A program made the position numbers and the translations under genes. From NCBI RefSeq assembly GCF_009849585.1, contig NZ_VCRN01000001.1, positions 1 to 64,000 of the forward strand: 64,000 nucleotides of DNA, in the 5' to 3' direction. Shown piece after piece: positions 61,030 to 64,000 of this stretch. Position 1 is the first letter of the stretch. Each line of letters begins with the position of its first letter. The notes below the pieces were generated by a model. That model searched no databases and was not told the origin of the DNA. It saw only the letters and a program-made list of their open reading frames with translations. This stretch comes from Bacillus sp. ZZV12-4809 (GTDB lineage Bacteria > Bacillota > Bacilli > Bacillales > Cytobacillaceae).

Positions 61030-62607
61030 TTACTTAATAACGGCTTCATCAATCATTAAATAATTGGCAGCATTCAGCCAAAAGCCGCTTACGTTCTTAC
61101 TGTGCGCAGCCATATGCTCATAGTTCCGGATTGGAATATAAACCGCATCCTCTAATTCCATTTGCATTACTTTTTCGTAAAGTTCCTTCCGTTTTGCTTC
61201 ATCAGTCTCTCTGCGTGCTTCTTCGATAATTTTATCTACCTCTGGGTTGCTGTAATAGAAATGGTTTCCAGGAGGTCCCTGTGAAGCAGTATGGAATAAA
61301 TTATATTGATTATAATCACCATCACCGGTGGCATTTCCCCATCCGCCGATAAATAAATCATGTTCTGATTTATCAATCGTATCGATATATGCTCCGTATT
61401 CCATTACTTGAATATCTACGTCAACGCCAATTCCCTTTAATTGCGATTGAATGACTTCCGCCATATTGATGCGCTCTTTTCTATCACTTGTCAGTAATTT
61501 AAGCTTTAGTCCGTTTTCATACCCTGCTTCTTTTAACAATTTCTTCGCTTCATTTAAATCATAATCATAGGGCTTAACCTTTTCACTGTGTCCAAACACT
61601 TTTGGACTCATCGCTGCATTTGCAAGTGTACCCACATTGTTATAAACCCCTTTAATGATCGCTTCTCTCTCAACAGCATGGCTGATTGCTTTACGGACTT
61701 TAACATCATCCAATGGTTTTTTCTTCGTGTTAAATCCAATATATTCAACTGCAAGCCCCTCAGCCCGGAGAAGTCCCATTGATTCAGAAGCTTCAATTCT
61801 CTCAATTTCTGTAACAGGCACCTGATCATTAATATGTGCTTCCCCGGTTTCAATCATAGCCAGCCGGGTCGCGTCTTCTGGTACAACCTTAAAAACAACC
61901 TCATCGATGCTTGGCTGTTTTCCCCAATAGTTTTCATTCTTCTTCAGGGAAATTTCCTGACCAGATTTCCATTCATTAAAAACGAACGGGCCTGTCCCTA
62001 CAGGTTTCTCTGCAAGTGTCTCCTGATTTTCGGCCAATGCCTTTGGACTCATGATGCTTCCTTCGCTGCTTGCAAGAATAGAAAGCAGTGGAGCATATGG
62101 ATAATCAAGCAAAAATTGTACTGTGTATTCATCAATAACTTTTACTTCATTAATCATCGCGAATTTCTCACGCTGAGGCGATCCGGTACTTGGATCCAGC
62201 AAACGATCAAAGGTGGCCTTCACAGCGTCAGCGTTAAACGGTGTGCCGTCATGAAAGGCTACGCCTTCTTTTAGTTTGAACTCCCAGGTTTTATCATCAA
62301 TGACATTCCACTCTGTTGCCAGCAGCGGCTGAATATTCATATCTTTATCAGGTTCTACTAAAGTTTCATATACTTTTTGATAAATAACGTTTGCTGACGG
62401 AATGTCAGTTATAAAGTGAGGATCTAATTTTGTTGCATCTGATAGACGGACAACTGTCAAGGTGCCCCCATCCTTTTTCCCTTCGGATCCAGTACCTGCA
62501 TTCTGTTCTGTTTTTGTCTGTGTAGAGCATGCTGTTGACAGCACCATTATGATGCTTAAGAAAATCAGCAGCATTCCCTTTCGAAAGTGCTTTCTATCAT
62601 TCTTCAT
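61030..62607 (-). CDS. ABC transporter substrate-binding lipoprotein (SBP_bac_5)
   Basis: A 525-residue lipoprotein receptor. The signal peptide ends in lipobox LSTAC, lipidated Cys at 27. VAFHDGTPFNADAVKATFDR is the family-5 signature, and PVGTGPFVFNEWKSGQEI is a second conserved block. Start set at ATG 62607, after AAAGGGGAG; an extension to 62652 has no site. It is divergent from two permease genes that have no ATPase within the window, and is followed by two amidohydrolases. Ligand unknown; the neighbourhood suggests a small heterocyclic or amide compound rather than only peptides. Confidence 0.92.
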   Translation of the reverse strand: MKNDRKHFRKGMLLIFLSIIMVLSTACSTQTKTEQNAGTGSEGKKDGGTLTVVRLSDATKLDPHFITDIPSANVIYQKVYETLVEPDKDMNIQPLLATEWNVIDDKTWEFKLKEGVAFHDGTPFNADAVKATFDRLLDPSTGSPQREKFAMINEVKVIDEYTVQFLLDYPYAPLLSILASSEGSIMSPKALAENQETLAEKPVGTGPFVFNEWKSGQEISLKKNENYWGKQPSIDEVVFKVVPEDATRLAMIETGEAHINDQVPVTEIERIEASESMGLLRAEGLAVEYIGFNTKKKPLDDVKVRKAISHAVEREAIIKGVYNNVGTLANAAMSPKVFGHSEKVKPYDYDLNEAKKLLKEAGYENGLKLKLLTSDRKERINMAEVIQSQLKGIGVDVDIQVMEYGAYIDTIDKSEHDLFIGGWGNATGDGDYNQYNLFHTASQGPPGNHFYYSNPEVDKIIEEARRETDEAKRKELYEKVMQMELEDAVYIPIRNYEHMAAHSKNVSGFWLNAANYLMIDEAVIK

Positions 62608-62684
62608 TTTTCTCTCCCCTTTTTCAGTAAATAACTCCGGTAATAAATTCAATGTTCACCGTCCCTCCGTAAATGCTTATCTGC

Positions 62685-62769
62685 ATTATAGAAGATGATG
62701 CTTTTAGATATTTACAGAATATTTACTTCATTTTTAAATATTTTGACAACTGTTTTAAAAAATATTTAC
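62685..62769 (-). promoter_or_regulatory. Promoter with phased direct repeats
   Basis: Minus-strand -10 TATAAT (62685-62690) has no recognisable -35. In its place GTAAATAT occurs at 62708-62715 and 62719-62726, 11 nt apart, and again at 62762-62769, 43 nt farther. This is the pattern of a dimeric activator bound on one face of the helix. On the plus strand a TTGACA (62743-62748) may be the -35 of the permease promoter. Confidence 0.5.
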
Positions 62770-62885
62770 TTTACAGTGAATTTTGATAATTTTAACTAAA
62801 CGTTCTAAATCCAGTCTTTCTGCTGAAAGGAGGAATATAGATTTTCATTCTTTTTCTAGTAAAAAAATTTTAGGGGGGAATTAAG

Positions 62886-63788
62886 ATGACAGTTCAAGTA
62901 AAAACAGAGCAGCAGGAAATAGCTGTAAAGACATGGAGCAGCTCTAAGGATTCCAGAATAAAAGATTTTCTTTCTATATTGATGCAAAATAAAGCTGCAC
63001 TGGCTGGGGCCATTATTATTTTTGTTTATCTATTAATGGCGGCCTTTGCACCGCTGCTGGCTCCATATAGTCCATACGACATTGATTTGGAAAATAAGCT
63101 GACTCCCCCATCTGCAGACCATTGGATGGGAACAGATGATAAAGGAAGAGATATTTTTAGCCGGATACTTTATGGCTCCAGACTATCCATGGGGGTCGGA
63201 TTTGCTGCTGTGTTATTCGGAGCTTTTTTCGGAATTATTTTCGGCCTTGTAGCCGGGTATTATGGCAAATGGGTTGACACCATTATCATGAGGTTGATGG
63301 ATGTAATGCTTGCATTCCCAGGGATCCTTCTGGCGCTGGCCATTATTGCAGCACTGGGTCCAAGCCTTATTAATGTGACCATAGCAGTAGGAGCTTTTTC
63401 TGTACCTTTATTTGCGCGAATTGTCCGCGGATCTACATTAGAAGTAAAGCGGCTTGAATATATTGATGCAATCCGATCCCTTGGAGCCACTGACTTTGTG
63501 ATTATTTTCAAGCATATTTTTCCGAATATTCTTTCACCCATTATTGTTCAAGGTACTCTGCGATTGGCGACTGCCATTCTGTCAGCAGCTGGATTATCAT
63601 TCCTTGGCCTTGGTGCCCAGCCGCCTTCACCTGAATGGGGAACCATGCTCAGCAGCGGGAGGGATTTCTTATTCTCCGCACCATATATCGCCCTATTTCC
63701 GGGTCTTGCCATCTCTATTTTAGTTCTTGGATTTAATATTTTTGGTGATGGCCTGCGTGATGCGTTTGACCCTCGGATGAAAAAATAA
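62886..63788 (+). CDS. ABC transporter permease, DppC/OppC type
   Basis: A 300-residue permease. A cytosolic N-terminus precedes the first helix (about 38-58), followed by LTPPSADHWMGTDDKGRDIF and the BPD_transp_1 domain. The EAA-like loop is RLEYIDAIRSLGATDFVIIF (about 197-216). Unusually, the C-type permease gene precedes the B-type gene. AGGGGGG lies before the ATG. It pairs with the permease that follows and, by position, with the divergent binding protein. Confidence 0.92.
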   Translation: MTVQVKTEQQEIAVKTWSSSKDSRIKDFLSILMQNKAALAGAIIIFVYLLMAAFAPLLAPYSPYDIDLENKLTPPSADHWMGTDDKGRDIFSRILYGSRLSMGVGFAAVLFGAFFGIIFGLVAGYYGKWVDTIIMRLMDVMLAFPGILLALAIIAALGPSLINVTIAVGAFSVPLFARIVRGSTLEVKRLEYIDAIRSLGATDFVIIFKHIFPNILSPIIVQGTLRLATAILSAAGLSFLGLGAQPPSPEWGTMLSSGRDFLFSAPYIALFPGLAISILVLGFNIFGDGLRDAFDPRMKK

Positions 63789-63810
63789 AAGCTATGAGGA
63801 GGTACCATCT

Positions 63811-64000
63811 ATGCTGATGTTTATATTGCGCCGGATTATTCAGACCATCCCGGTTATTATTGGAGTTACTTTTGTTGTCTTCTTCATAATGCAGCTCGTA
63901 CCAGGGGATCCTGCAGTACTTCTTGCCGGTGAAGGCGCTTCAAAGGAAACAATTGAAGCTATTCGTGAACAGCTTGGATTGAACAAGCCTTTATATATCC
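63811..64000 (+). CDS. ABC transporter permease, DppB/OppB type (partial)
   Basis: The first 63 residues of a B-type permease: MLMFILRRIIQTIPVIIG begins the first helix, then QLVPGDPAVLLAG, the conserved OppB-N segment. GAGGAGG precedes the ATG and the gene starts 22 nt after the C-type permease. It continues beyond the right edge; ATPase genes may follow outside the window. Confidence 0.9.
   Translation, partial: MLMFILRRIIQTIPVIIGVTFVVFFIMQLVPGDPAVLLAGEGASKETIEAIREQLGLNKPLYI

Overview
The window is chromosomal DNA from a spore-forming Bacillaceae, probably a Cytobacillus or Bacillus firmus-like species. The evidence is the 16S rRNA 5' end, spore protein genes (sspE, sspK), strong AGGAGG ribosome sites with frequent TTG/GTG starts, and gene order. 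Genes 1-30 kb follow the Bacillus subtilis block next to rrnD: 16S rRNA, ygxA, ygzB, perR, bcp, gsaB, ygaE, ygaD, ygaC, ygaB, sspE, fabL, yfhS, mutY, yfhP, yfhJ, sspK. The block continues with yfhH, recX, yfhF, yfhE and yfhD to 33.7 kb, then yfiB/yfiC. This comparison is from memory of B. subtilis, not from a search.

Several modules interrupt the conserved backbone. These are a cobalamin adenosyltransferase/hydroxyacid dehydrogenase pair (2.5-4.0 kb), an ABC-2 exporter operon (5.3-7.9 kb), a large orphan glutamate synthase (9.8-14.3 kb) and an oligopeptide ABC transporter (15.9-21.9 kb) split by a long inverted-repeat element. From 34 kb on the content is more accessory: a DoxX membrane protein behind palindromic operators, a deacylase, a VWA protein, the YfiBC heterodimeric exporter, a GDPD enzyme, a complete branched-chain amino acid transporter (livKHMGF) and a divergent proline catabolism cluster (putB-putP-putR, without putC). 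A 52-bp tandem repeat array lies at 49.9-50.5 kb. It is followed by small membrane and zinc-ribbon proteins, a YitT-like protein, ferritin, a YerD-type glutamate synthase-domain protein and a small membrane-protein operon.

The right end (58.3-64.0 kb) holds two tandem cytosine-deaminase-like amidohydrolases beside a peptide/solute-binding lipoprotein, with two divergent permease genes, the last cut by the window edge. Together they look like an uptake-plus-hydrolysis module of unknown substrate.

Regulatory features that stand out are tandem rRNA promoters, a PerR box on the perR promoter, a cre site and a possible hairpin-bridged ribosome site before the glutamate synthase, Rex/Fnr-type palindromes at doxX, and helically phased direct repeats before the right-end binding protein. 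Many convergent gene pairs share one bidirectional hairpin terminator. No tRNA, insertion sequence, prophage or CRISPR array was seen.
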